35,380 bases of DNA, from positions 1 through 35,380 of the forward strand of contig JANWKU010000142.1 in NCBI GenBank assembly GCA_025451215.1. Reading direction: 5' to 3'. The notes below the pieces were generated by a model. The model did not search any database. It was not told the DNA's origin and saw nothing but the letters and a program-made list of their open reading frames with translations. This document shows positions 1 to 8,695 of this stretch, piece after piece. Numbering within the stretch: position 1 is the stretch's first letter; each line of letters opens with the position of its first letter. Origin of the DNA: Terriglobales bacterium (lineage in GTDB: Bacteria > Acidobacteriota > Terriglobia > Terriglobales > Acidobacteriaceae). A program made the translations under genes and the position numbers.

Positions 1-9
1 CCGGAGTAC

Positions 10-40
10 TTGACTCAACCCCGGTCGCACTAAATATTAT
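10..40 (+). promoter_or_regulatory. possible promoter for the LysW-like gene
   Basis: A TTGACT box lies at 10-15. It is followed by an AT-rich stretch that offers TAAATA at 31-36 (15-base spacer) or TATTAT at 35-40 (19-base spacer). Neither spacing is ideal, so the -10 assignment is uncertain. The position, 30-60 bases before the ATG at 72 and its GGAGG ribosome site at 62-66, fits the promoter of the first gene. Confidence 0.3.
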
Positions 41-71
41 CAAGAGGCGCAATAATCTAACGGAGGCTTTC

Positions 72-275
72 ATGGTTAACTGTCCGGAATGCGAAACGGA
101 CCTCGGCATTGAGGAAGACGAAATTGACGAGGGCGAAGTTGTTTCCTGCCCAGAATGCGGGACAGATTTCGAAATCATCACGACGAATCCCCTGGAATTG
201 AAGGTGGTCGAAGAAGAGGGATACGTGAACGACGAAGATGATGATGAGGATGGTGAAGACGAGGACAGCGCCTAG
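72..275 (+). CDS. LysW-like zinc-ribbon acidic protein lacking the C-terminal carrier glutamate
   Basis: This 67-residue protein has two CPEC zinc-binding knuckles (residues 4-7 and 26-29). A short beta region with the LysW-type 'NPLEL' segment follows, then a highly acidic tail. LysW family proteins carry the amino group of alpha-aminoadipate or glutamate on the side chain of a C-terminal Glu, within the motif EDWGE, during lysine or arginine synthesis. Here the tail is a run of Asp/Glu ending in DSA, so the canonical attachment residue is absent. No lysX, lysZ or argE-like partner lies in the window. The start is well supported by GGAGG at 62-66, 5 bases before the ATG. Family membership is likely. 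The carrier role is doubtful, and a structural or regulatory role of a stand-alone zinc ribbon is an alternative. Confidence 0.75.
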   Translation: MVNCPECETDLGIEEDEIDEGEVVSCPECGTDFEIITTNPLELKVVEEEGYVNDEDDDEDGEDEDSA

Positions 276-276
276 C

Positions 277-708
277 ATGGCTTCCATCGTTACTTTCGCG
301 CTGCGGCCTAAGCCTGTCTCGATACTTCGCGTGTCATCTGCGGTGGTTTTTCTTTTATTGATCTGCACTGCGGTGCAACCAGTATCCCGCGTAAATGCCC
401 GTGATCACGAACCAGCTAATTATGCGCTGATTTATGGGACGGTATGGGGCCCGGACAATCAGCCAGTGTACGGAGTCAACGTGAAGATTCGGCGCGCCAC
501 AGAGAAGAAAGCGCGCTGGCAGGTGTTCTCCGACCACAGCGGCGAATTCGCGCAGCGCGTTCCCGCCGGTCAGGCGGACTATGTGTTATGGGCGGACTTG
601 AAGAGTTCGCAGCTTCCCCGCCATCTGAAGCTGAAACCCGGCCCCCAGGTCAATGTGCACGTTTATAATGACGAACGAGAAGATACTGGCGTCCATCTCA
701 GCCGCTAA
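277..708 (+). CDS. secreted carboxypeptidase-regulatory-like domain protein
   Basis: The protein has about 143 residues with the start taken at 277, two bases after the LysW-like stop codon. Residues 17-40 form a hydrophobic signal segment ending near VNARD. The mature part (YALIYGTVWGPDNQPVYGVNV, split here as GTVWGPDNQPVYGV and the following strand) has the pattern of a carboxypeptidase regulatory-like or Cna-B beta-sandwich: a GTV opening, a P-x-x-G-V turn, then a 'SDHSGEF' segment and a late hydrophobic strand. No catalytic domain is attached. The tight spacing to the upstream gene suggests a shared transcript. An in-frame ATG at 238 exists but would overlap the upstream gene by 38 bases. 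The domain call rests on pattern recognition, and the ligand is unknown. Confidence 0.65.
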   Translation: MASIVTFALRPKPVSILRVSSAVVFLLLICTAVQPVSRVNARDHEPANYALIYGTVWGPDNQPVYGVNVKIRRATEKKARWQVFSDHSGEFAQRVPAGQADYVLWADLKSSQLPRHLKLKPGPQVNVHVYNDEREDTGVHLSR

Positions 709-756
709 AAACACATCCCTGGATTTGTAATGAGATTGATTTTAATGAGACAAGAC

Positions 757-1119
757 ATGAAAAATAGCCGTATTGCTCTGGTCGTCCTCATAGGTGTCCT
801 CTCGGCCGTATTCGTAGTGGCTGCAAGCGCGGCGCCTAAACATCGCGACGATTCCGGGCGATTATTGAACGGGCAAATTTCCAACCACAACGGCGCGCCA
901 TTGGCGGATTCAGTGGTTTATCTCACGAATATGCGCACGAGGGTAGTGAAGAGCTACATTGTCAGCGGGGACGGTACGTATCATTTTCCCGCGCTCACGC
1001 CGAATATTGACTACGAGGTTTATGCGCAATACAAAGGTTTGAAGAGCGAGACCAAAACGCTCAGCCAGTTTGATGACCGCCCCACGGTAAGCATTAATTT
1101 GAAAATTGACACGAGATAG
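757..1119 (+). CDS. secreted carboxypeptidase-regulatory-like domain protein, second copy
   Basis: The protein has about 120 residues when started at 757. This start gives a compact signal peptide (MKNSRIALVV... to ...ASAAP). In-frame ATGs at 730 and 745 are possible. None of the three has a strong ribosome site. The mature protein repeats the plan of the preceding gene: a GQISNHNGAPLADSVVYL strand-turn-strand, a 'SGDGTYHFPAL' turn, then 'DYEVYAQYKGLKSET'. This is typical of carboxypeptidase regulatory-like beta-sandwiches found in TonB-dependent receptors and secreted acidobacterial proteins. The two genes are diverged tandem relatives with the same orientation. Both probably act outside the cytoplasm. 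The partner is unknown. Confidence 0.65.
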   Translation: MKNSRIALVVLIGVLSAVFVVAASAAPKHRDDSGRLLNGQISNHNGAPLADSVVYLTNMRTRVVKSYIVSGDGTYHFPALTPNIDYEVYAQYKGLKSETKTLSQFDDRPTVSINLKIDTR

Positions 1120-1155
1120 TCTGGCCTGAGTGGGTTGGAATCTCCCACCTAAATT

Positions 1156-1194
1156 AAGATGGCCGTCATTGAAAGTTTCAATGACGGCCATTTT
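1156..1194. terminator. bidirectional rho-independent terminator
   Basis: A near-perfect hairpin spans this site. ATGGCCGTCATTGAAA at 1159-1174 is exactly complementary to 1176-1191, and flanking A/T pairs extend it. On the plus strand the stem is followed by TTTT, and on the minus strand by an AT-rich run. It sits between the convergent ends of the secreted-protein gene (1119) and rpsA (1213), so it can stop transcripts from both sides. Confidence 0.85.
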
Positions 1195-1212
1195 GCAGCT
1201 TCATGAAGCGTA

Positions 1213-3060
1213 TTAGTTGTTGTCGTTCCCCGCGCGCTTCCAGGTGATGAGATCCCCGATCGTGGAACCACCAGTGCTGGAGGCAGGATGCTTGTAGGCT
1301 TCCACATCGGCACGGGAGGCTTCCTCGCCCACCGCCTTGATGCTTAAGCCCACCTTCTTTTCCTCGGGATTCATCTTGATGATCTTGAAGTCGTGCTCGA
1401 GACCAACTTCCAGATGAATGGGCTGGCCGTTGGCGTCCTGGGCCTCGGAGTTGTGGCAAAGACCTTCGATTCCATCCGCGATCTCCACAAAAGCGCCGAA
1501 GCTGGCCACGCGCAGTACCTTGCCATGGAGAACGTCTCCAATGTGATGCTGTTCGAAAAATGACTCCCACGCATCCGGCTGAAGCTGCTTTACGCCAAGC
1601 GACAGCCGCCGTTTGTCGGGTTCAATCGCCAGCACAATCGCTTTTACACGGTCGCCCTTTTTGAGCACTTCGGAGGGATGCTTTACGCGCTTGGTCCAGC
1701 TGAGGTTGCTCACGTGGACCAGGCCGTCAATGCCATCCTCGATTTCAATGAAGGCGCCGAAATCCGTCATATTGCGGACTTTGCCTTCCACGGTTGTTCC
1801 CACGGGAAACTTATCATGCAAGGCATCCCAGGGGTTCGCCGCCAACTGCCGCATGCCGAGCGAAATGCGCCGCTCCTGCGGATTGACGTTGATCACCACG
1901 CATTCCACCTGGTCGCCAACGTTGACGAGCTTGGAGGGATGCTTCATCCGCTTTGACCACGTCATTTCGCTCACGTGGACAAGGCCTTCAATGCCCTGTT
2001 CCAGTTCCACGAACGCGCCGTAGTCGGTCACGCTGATTACTCGTCCATTGACGTGCGCACCCACGGGATAACGGTGGCTCGCATCCAGCCACGGATCGGG
2101 CGTGAGTTGCTTGAATCCCAAAGACACACGCTGCTTTTCAGAATCAAACTTCAGCACCTTCACCTGGATCTGGTCGCCCACATTCACTAGGTCGCGAGGA
2201 TGCGTCAGACGTCCCCAGGACATATCGGTAATGTGCAGCAGGCCGTCAATGCCGCCCAAGTCCACGAAGGCGCCATACTCGGTGAGGTTCTTGACGACGC
2301 CAGTGAGTATGGATCCTTCTTCCAGATGCTCAAGCGTCTTGGCTTTTTTCTCGTTCTGCACTTCTTCCAGAATCTGCTTGCGCGAGACGACGATGTTACC
2401 GCGCTTCTTGTTCAGCTTGACGATGGCAACGTCCAGCATCTGCCCTTTGAGACCATCGAGGTTGTGCACCTGGCGAAGATCGGCCTGCGAACCGGGCAGG
2501 AATGCCTTTGCGCCGAAAATATCAACCGTCAGGCCGCCTTTAATGCGCTCAATTACGCGCGCAGAGATGGATTTCTTCTCGTGATAGGCCTTTTCAATCT
2601 CATCCCATGCGCGGAGTCTTTGCGCCTTTTGGTGCGAGAGGTTGATGTAACCCTCTTCGCTCATGCCTTTTTCGCGCATTACATCAATTTCGTCGCCGGG
2701 TTTGACCTTGGAATTGCCCTCGTGGTCCAGGACTTCAGACAATGGCAACATGCCTTCTGACTTCGCCCCAATGTCCACCACGACGTGCGTGGCTGTGACC
2801 TTTAGCACCGTGCCTTTGAGAATGTTGTCATCATCCACGGCCTCTTCGGTCTCGGTGGTGAAGTTCTCAAGCGCGGCGGCGAAATCGTCATGAGCGGAGG
2901 GAGAGGATTGCTCGCCTTCGGCTGGCTGGATGTTGTCATTCTCGGCTGGCTGGGAAGAAACGGCGTGGATGGCCGATTCCTCAACAGAAGTCGCAGTCTG
3001 TTCAGGTTCCTGGGTCGTAATCGCGGAGTCGAGATTACGGGCTGTGCTGTCATCAAACAA
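1213..3060 (-). CDS. rpsA: 30S ribosomal protein S1
   Basis: The 615-residue protein has six S1 RNA-binding domains at about 79-144, 163-229, 248-319, 333-405, 420-492 and 507-576. Domains 3 to 6 carry the hallmark 'YGAFV/FGAFI...GIDGLVHVS' segments. S1 binds mRNA on the small ribosomal subunit and helps initiation. Domains 1 and 2 are more diverged, as is usual because they dock S1 to the ribosome. About 78 acidic, low-complexity residues precede domain 1, making the protein longer than the 557-residue E. coli S1. The start is a TTG at 3060. The upstream minus-strand bases give a GAGAGG site about 8 bases away, and no in-frame ATG occurs before domain 1. A strong promoter lies about 150 bases upstream. 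Confidence 0.93.
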   Translation of the reverse strand: MFDDSTARNLDSAITTQEPEQTATSVEESAIHAVSSQPAENDNIQPAEGEQSSPSAHDDFAAALENFTTETEEAVDDDNILKGTVLKVTATHVVVDIGAKSEGMLPLSEVLDHEGNSKVKPGDEIDVMREKGMSEEGYINLSHQKAQRLRAWDEIEKAYHEKKSISARVIERIKGGLTVDIFGAKAFLPGSQADLRQVHNLDGLKGQMLDVAIVKLNKKRGNIVVSRKQILEEVQNEKKAKTLEHLEEGSILTGVVKNLTEYGAFVDLGGIDGLLHITDMSWGRLTHPRDLVNVGDQIQVKVLKFDSEKQRVSLGFKQLTPDPWLDASHRYPVGAHVNGRVISVTDYGAFVELEQGIEGLVHVSEMTWSKRMKHPSKLVNVGDQVECVVINVNPQERRISLGMRQLAANPWDALHDKFPVGTTVEGKVRNMTDFGAFIEIEDGIDGLVHVSNLSWTKRVKHPSEVLKKGDRVKAIVLAIEPDKRRLSLGVKQLQPDAWESFFEQHHIGDVLHGKVLRVASFGAFVEIADGIEGLCHNSEAQDANGQPIHLEVGLEHDFKIIKMNPEEKKVGLSIKAVGEEASRADVEAYKHPASSTGGSTIGDLITWKRAGNDNN

Positions 3061-3221
3061 GGTTGTGGCCTCTCAGTGATAGTTGTTACCCGGTGCGCGG
3101 AGACTGCGGGCTACTGCCGGCGTGGTCTTAGGTTATGTTGAGCCCGTCCTGGCGGACGAACTAGGACAATTCCAGAGGCCGATGTTCCGTGATGCGGCCC
3201 GTCTCCCAAGGGAACTTCTCG

Positions 3222-3251
3222 ACTATAGCAATGGCCCGTAAAGGGTGTCAA
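3222..3251 (-). promoter_or_regulatory. rpsA promoter
   Basis: On the minus strand a perfect TTGACA (plus-strand TGTCAA at 3246-3251) is followed after 18 bases by TATAGT (plus-strand 3222-3227), five of six matches to the -10 consensus. Transcription would start near 3214, leaving a leader of about 150 bases before the TTG start of rpsA. That is enough room for leader-based autoregulation as known for S1 in E. coli, although I see no specific conserved structure. The intergenic stretch 3061-3387 holds only this promoter and the divergent one at 3331. Confidence 0.65.
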
Positions 3252-3330
3252 ACCCCAATCGGCATTTGTTTACGCGGTGTGAAAAGCGAGTGGAAGCCTT
3301 TTCCAATGCTCGGAAACGCCACAAAAAGGG

Positions 3331-3358
3331 TTGACAAGCACCATCGAAATTCTGAAAT
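3331..3358 (+). promoter_or_regulatory. promoter of the HIT hydrolase gene
   Basis: A perfect TTGACA at 3331-3336 is followed after 16 bases by TGAAAT (3353-3358), a modest -10 match. The ATG at 3388 lies about 25 bases beyond the expected start point. The region is locally AT-rich. It is divergent from the rpsA promoter. Confidence 0.45.
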
Positions 3359-3387
3359 TTTCGTCGTTTCTGCTAACCTGCCCTTCC

Positions 3388-3873
3388 ATGGACTACTTGT
3401 GGACGCCCTGGCGCTATGCCTACATTGCAACTGCTGCGAAAGTTTCGGGATGCGTTTTTTGCGACCTGCCCAAGGAAGGAGACGACGCCAAAGTCGGCAT
3501 TGTGCATCGCGCGGAGCACTGCTTTGTGATTCTCAATACCTATCCTTATACCTCGGGCCACGTGATGGTGGTCCCTTATGCGCATCTGGATGAATTGCAA
3601 AAGCTGCCGGAAGCCGCCGCGAACGAAATGATGGCGCTAGCGCGGAGGATGGAAGGCGTTTTGCGCACGCTCTATAGCCCGGACGGGATTAATGTGGGAA
3701 TGAATATTGGCCGCGCTGCTGGAGCTGGGGTTACAGGGCATATTCACATGCACATTCTGCCTCGCTGGGTTGGGGATACGAACTTTATGACGACTACGGG
3801 GGAGACGCGGGTGCTGCCGGAGGCGTTGGAGGTGACTTACCAGAGGATCAAGGGAGCATTTAGTAACATATAA
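3388..3873 (+). CDS. HIT family nucleotide hydrolase/phosphorylase
   Basis: The protein has 161 residues and starts with MDYLWTPWRYAYI, the characteristic opening of bacterial HIT proteins. This fixes the start at 3388 even though a reading frame continues upstream. A CVFC pair follows at residues 21-24, consistent with a zinc site. The core 'TYPYTSGHVMVVP' strand comes next, then the histidine triad GHIHMHILPRW near residues 120-130. HIT proteins cleave nucleoside phosphate anhydrides such as diadenosine polyphosphates or AMP-lysine. The CxxC form resembles Ap4A phosphorylase/galactose-1-phosphate uridylyltransferase-like members. The exact substrate cannot be read from sequence. The gene is divergent from rpsA and probably monocistronic. 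Confidence 0.88.
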   Translation: MDYLWTPWRYAYIATAAKVSGCVFCDLPKEGDDAKVGIVHRAEHCFVILNTYPYTSGHVMVVPYAHLDELQKLPEAAANEMMALARRMEGVLRTLYSPDGINVGMNIGRAAGAGVTGHIHMHILPRWVGDTNFMTTTGETRVLPEALEVTYQRIKGAFSNI

Positions 3874-3919
3874 ACCATCGAAAACCCATCTGAGACCGTC
3901 AAACCTTCGGTGTTCGATT

Positions 3920-4453
3920 TCACGTAGTTTGTCCTTCCAACACGCTTTGGGGAACCAATGAAAAGAAGTATTTCAGCAGTTCTCCGGTTGCAAAAATGTA
4001 GTCCACTTTGCCTTGAGCTATATTGGCAAATGCTTCAAAGTCTTTTCTCGGCTCCATCGCCTTTTCTGTCCTGAATTTGTCCATGTAATACTTATTCCAG
4101 TGCCATGCGGCAAAATCGGCGGCCTCTAGTCCTTTTGCCAGTCCCTTCTCTACTGGCTTGAATGCCGCGACTCTGATGACTTCTGCAGTCCCATGCTTGG
4201 TATCACGGCGCATTCGCTCTACTGTCTTCAACACTTCGGCCTCATCTGTATCCCCTATTTCCATAAAGTATGCGAAACGTTCATGTCGACAATGTTCATA
4301 TCTCCACCATCCATTGGAAATCAAGCATAGTTGCACCGCTATAGAGTGAACGCTAGTACCAAACTGTTCCTTCCAACCCGGAGGTGCTGCCTGAAGATAT
4401 TCTGCGGGACGAAAAGACACCAACAGTACGCGATAGACATGCTCGGCGATCAT
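3920..4453 (-). CDS. DUF3800 protein, C-terminal fragment after frameshift
   Basis: These 177 residues form the C-terminal two thirds of a DUF3800 protein. They include 'AYFMEIGDTDEAEVLKTV' and the family's closing signature 'GLEAADFAAWHWNKYY'. The reading frame extends 22 bases upstream of the ATG at 4453, as GGFKENSY, until it meets a TAG. The preceding fragment supplies the N-terminal part in another frame. The two overlap by four bases (ATGA), so coupled translation is conceivable. However, the conserved domain clearly runs through the junction, which argues for a frameshift in a gene of about 260 residues. DUF3800 proteins are poorly characterised, have an RNase H-like fold by family description, and often occur in mobile or defence contexts. 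Base composition here is visibly more AT-rich than in neighbouring genes, which suggests acquisition. Confidence 0.6.
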   Translation of the reverse strand: MIAEHVYRVLLVSFRPAEYLQAAPPGWKEQFGTSVHSIAVQLCLISNGWWRYEHCRHERFAYFMEIGDTDEAEVLKTVERMRRDTKHGTAEVIRVAAFKPVEKGLAKGLEAADFAAWHWNKYYMDKFRTEKAMEPRKDFEAFANIAQGKVDYIFATGELLKYFFSLVPQSVLEGQTT

Positions 4454-4698
4454 GTAGGAATTCTCTTTGAATCCTCCCTATAGAGCACGGATCGTTCCGG
4501 CGTGTCACGTTTGAACTCATCGCAGCCATTATAGAAATCTGTGGCATGGAATGCTTTCGCACCCCATGCTGTCAGCATACGTTTCCAAGGCCTCAAAAAT
4601 TGCTTATATTTGTTTGGCTTAAAGGTCACGCATGCTACGCACAATACCTCATCACTAGCATCAGCTTTCTGGCCGAGATCAAAATATCCCTTTAGCAT
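4450..4698 (-). CDS. DUF3800 protein, N-terminal fragment
   Basis: About 82 residues starting at MLKGYFDLGQKAD. The opening matches the DUF3800 start, where the family usually has an acidic 'DDSG' element, here changed to 'DLGQ'. It continues with 'LCVACVTFKPNKYKQFLRPW' and 'KAFHATDFYNG', the conserved 'HatDf' segment. The frame ends at a TGA at 4450-4452 just where the downstream fragment begins. A frame to 4773 is open upstream, but those extra 25 residues look unlike the family. The altered acidic motif and the frame break together point to a decaying gene, although one sequencing error could also explain the break. Confidence 0.55.
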   Translation of the reverse strand: MLKGYFDLGQKADASDEVLCVACVTFKPNKYKQFLRPWKRMLTAWGAKAFHATDFYNGCDEFKRDTPERSVLYREDSKRIPT

Positions 4699-4794
4699 TG
4701 CTAGCCAACCGCGGTTTTCTGGAAATACATGATGCAAGTGAATAGCGTCATCTAAAGTTTTAGATCGAGCCAAAGTCCATCATGTTGCATTGCA

Positions 4795-4850
4795 TTTTTG
4801 GCCTCAATCAAATTTGGGTCGTTGATTCGCCGGTATATTGTGGCCAAAAA
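4795..4850. repeat. nested inverted repeats between ligA and the DUF3800 gene
   Basis: TTTTTGGCC at 4795-4803 is repeated inverted as GGCCAAAAA at 4842-4850. Inside lies a second inverted pair, AATCAA (4806-4811) and TTGATT (4822-4827). No poly-T tract follows the stem on either strand, so it is not a standard terminator. It could mark the edge of the AT-rich DUF3800 insertion or be chance in AT-rich DNA. Confidence 0.35.
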
Positions 4851-4878
4851 GATAAGCCCCAGGGCGGCGGAGAACCTT

Positions 4879-6951
<2,073 letters not shown>

Positions 6952-6959
6952 TTAACTTC

Positions 6960-7057
6960 TTGTCATTCCGAGCCTGCTTGCCAGGCGAGGAATCTGTTTT
7001 TGGTAGATGATAAGAAGCAGATTCGTCGCGCGATAATGCTGCGCTTCGGAATGACAA
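6960..7057. repeat. inverted pair of dispersed repeat units
   Basis: Two units of about 45 bases face each other. The left one starts TTGTCATTCCGAGC and reaches GAGGAATCTG. The right one, read on the minus strand, starts TTGTCATTCCGAAGC and reaches CGAATCTG. The outermost 11 bases (6961-6971 and 7046-7056) are perfectly inverted. The core TTGTCAT-x-C-x-GAGC is also present in the repeats at 26272 and 26807. The element fills the space between ligA and the GNAT gene. Confidence 0.6.
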
Positions 7058-7085
7058 AACTTAAAGCGTCATCATCAAGAATTAT

Positions 7086-7616
7086 ATGCAAGAACGCCGC
7101 GTCATACTCGAAACCTCGCGCCTGCAACTGCGCGAATTTGTCCCTGAGGACATTGACGCGCTGGCGAAGGTGCTTTCCGATCCGATCACCATGCAGCACT
7201 ATCCTGCGCCTTATAGTAGACAAGAAGTTGCCAATTGGATCGAGCGCAACCGCCGCCGCCGCCATCAGAAAGACGGGTACAGCCTCTGGGCGATGGTCCT
7301 GAAATTTAGCGGCGAACTCATCGGCGATTGCGGACTGGCCATTCAGAACGTTGAAGGACAGAATGAAATCGAAATCGGATACCACGTCCGCCGCGATCTC
7401 TGGAAGCAAGGATTCGCCACAGAGGCCGCCCGAGCCTGCCGCGACTATGGATTCGCGCAACTCAAAGCGCCACGCCTCATCTCATTAATTCGTCCTGAAA
7501 ACATTCCATCCCGCCGAGTCGCCGAGAAAAACGGCATGACCATCTGGAAAGAAATCATTTGGGCCGCTCTCCCGCATTTCGTATACGGAATTCAGCGCGA
7601 AAACCCGGCGTCGTGA
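7086..7616 (+). CDS. GNAT family N-acetyltransferase (RimJ/RimL type)
   Basis: The 176-residue protein has the RimJ/RimL-type (Acetyltransf_3) layout. It opens with 'LETSRLQLREFVPEDIDAL' (shown in part) and has a central strand pair 'LIGDCGLAI' and 'EIEIGYHVRRDLWKQGFATEAA'. In that last segment the x-x-x-Q-G-F-A-T-E-A pattern is the acetyl-CoA pyrophosphate-binding loop. It closes with 'IRPENIPSRRVAEKNGM', the usual terminal helix. Members acetylate N-termini of ribosomal proteins, or small amines and antibiotics, and the substrate is not predictable here. No clear ribosome site precedes the ATG, which comes directly after the inverted repeat pair. Confidence 0.85.
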   Translation: MQERRVILETSRLQLREFVPEDIDALAKVLSDPITMQHYPAPYSRQEVANWIERNRRRRHQKDGYSLWAMVLKFSGELIGDCGLAIQNVEGQNEIEIGYHVRRDLWKQGFATEAARACRDYGFAQLKAPRLISLIRPENIPSRRVAEKNGMTIWKEIIWAALPHFVYGIQRENPAS

Positions 7617-7700
7617 ACCACGTCCTGGCGCTTGTTTACGGCTAACGTTATCTTCTGAACCCAGCGAGGCTTCGCTTTTCCAGTACAATCCTGCTTGTCC

Positions 7701-8660
7701 ATGCGCAAGGCCATGCTTCTTTACAATCCGCTTTCTGGCCGCCGACAGGGCCGGCGCGTTGCCGATGTGGAAGCAGCCTCAAAAATTTTGCGGAATGCGG
7801 GAGTGGAAATCTTAGCAGCGCCAACGCGTTCCTCTACTGAAGCTGGCGCGCAGGCGCGGGAAGCAATCTCCGGTGGCTGTGACACAATTTTTGCATGTGG
7901 CGGCGATGGCACCATCCACGATGTGTTGCAGGGCATGGTGGGAACCGAGGCGGCGCTGGGAATTATTCCGCTGGGGACGGCAAATGCTCTTGCCCATGAT
8001 TTGCAAATTCCCTTATCCGCAACCGGAGCGGCGAAGGCCGCACTGCTGGCCCGTCCCGTGCGTTTGGTGGTGGGAAAAGTTGAGTTTCAGAATTTTTCCG
8101 GCAATCGCGGTTCCCGATATTTCACCGTGGCCGCGGGCATCGGCGTGGACGCGCATCTTTTTTACAACCTGACTCCGGCATTCAAAAAGCGGCACGGCAT
8201 GGCCGCTTACTATGTGAAAGCCTGGCATCTTTGGGCGACCCATAAAATGCCCTTCTTTCACGTGGAATGGAATATAGAAGCCGGTGAGCTTCGGAAAGAA
8301 AATGTTACGGAATTACTGGCGGTAAGAATCGCCAATTTCGGAGGAGTGCTGCGCTCGCTGGCCCCAGGCGCTTCGCTAGGCCACCAGGATTTGCGCCTGG
8401 TTTTATGCAAAACCGCGAGCCGTGCGGCTTTCCTTCATTATGTTTTTCAGGGTCTTTGCGGTCTCAAGAGAAATGTCCGCGGCATCGAGCTCGCGCACAG
8501 CAGCCAACTCAGTTGTTCAACGCTCGACAGCGTTCAACAAGACGCACAAAATATTTACATTGAAGCCGACGGAGAACTTCTCGGAACCTTACCGGCGACT
8601 ATCACCATGGTTCCCGACGCGTTCAATCTCCTGGTACCCACCGGATGGAAGAGTTCATGA
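7701..8660 (+). CDS. diacylglycerol/sphingosine-kinase-like lipid kinase
   Basis: The 319-residue protein carries the DAGK catalytic domain. It opens with an N-terminal 'LLYNPLSGRR' strand-turn and has the nucleotide-binding 'FACGGDGTIHDVL' loop near residues 67-79. The next loop is 'LGIIPLGTANALAHDL', where most relatives have GTGND or GTAND. A C-terminal beta-domain ends in 'IEADGELLG' and 'PDAFNLLVP', where the conserved D-G-E is seen. Such enzymes phosphorylate a lipid hydroxyl on the inner membrane face. Diacylglycerol, undecaprenol-like or sphingoid substrates are all known in the superfamily, so the substrate is open. A TTG at 7695 is in frame, but ATG at 7701 is the better start. The gene converges on the TPR/beta-barrel gene with 35 bases between them. 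Confidence 0.85.
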   Translation: MRKAMLLYNPLSGRRQGRRVADVEAASKILRNAGVEILAAPTRSSTEAGAQAREAISGGCDTIFACGGDGTIHDVLQGMVGTEAALGIIPLGTANALAHDLQIPLSATGAAKAALLARPVRLVVGKVEFQNFSGNRGSRYFTVAAGIGVDAHLFYNLTPAFKKRHGMAAYYVKAWHLWATHKMPFFHVEWNIEAGELRKENVTELLAVRIANFGGVLRSLAPGASLGHQDLRLVLCKTASRAAFLHYVFQGLCGLKRNVRGIELAHSSQLSCSTLDSVQQDAQNIYIEADGELLGTLPATITMVPDAFNLLVPTGWKSS

Positions 8661-8695
8661 AGTCTTCTCCCGAGATAGAACTCACCGCATAAAAC

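Noticed and set aside
2200..2760. Plus-strand frame opposite rpsA
   Set aside because: It is a shadow of the S1 repeats in the opposite strand. The repeated S1 codons keep stop codons rare in this frame.
6960..7460. Minus-strand frame opposite the GNAT gene
   Set aside because: It is antisense to a well-recognised acetyltransferase and begins in the inverted repeat pair.
8013..8261. Minus-strand frame within the lipid kinase gene
   Set aside because: It is a shadow of a clear DAGK domain gene and has no motif or ribosome site.
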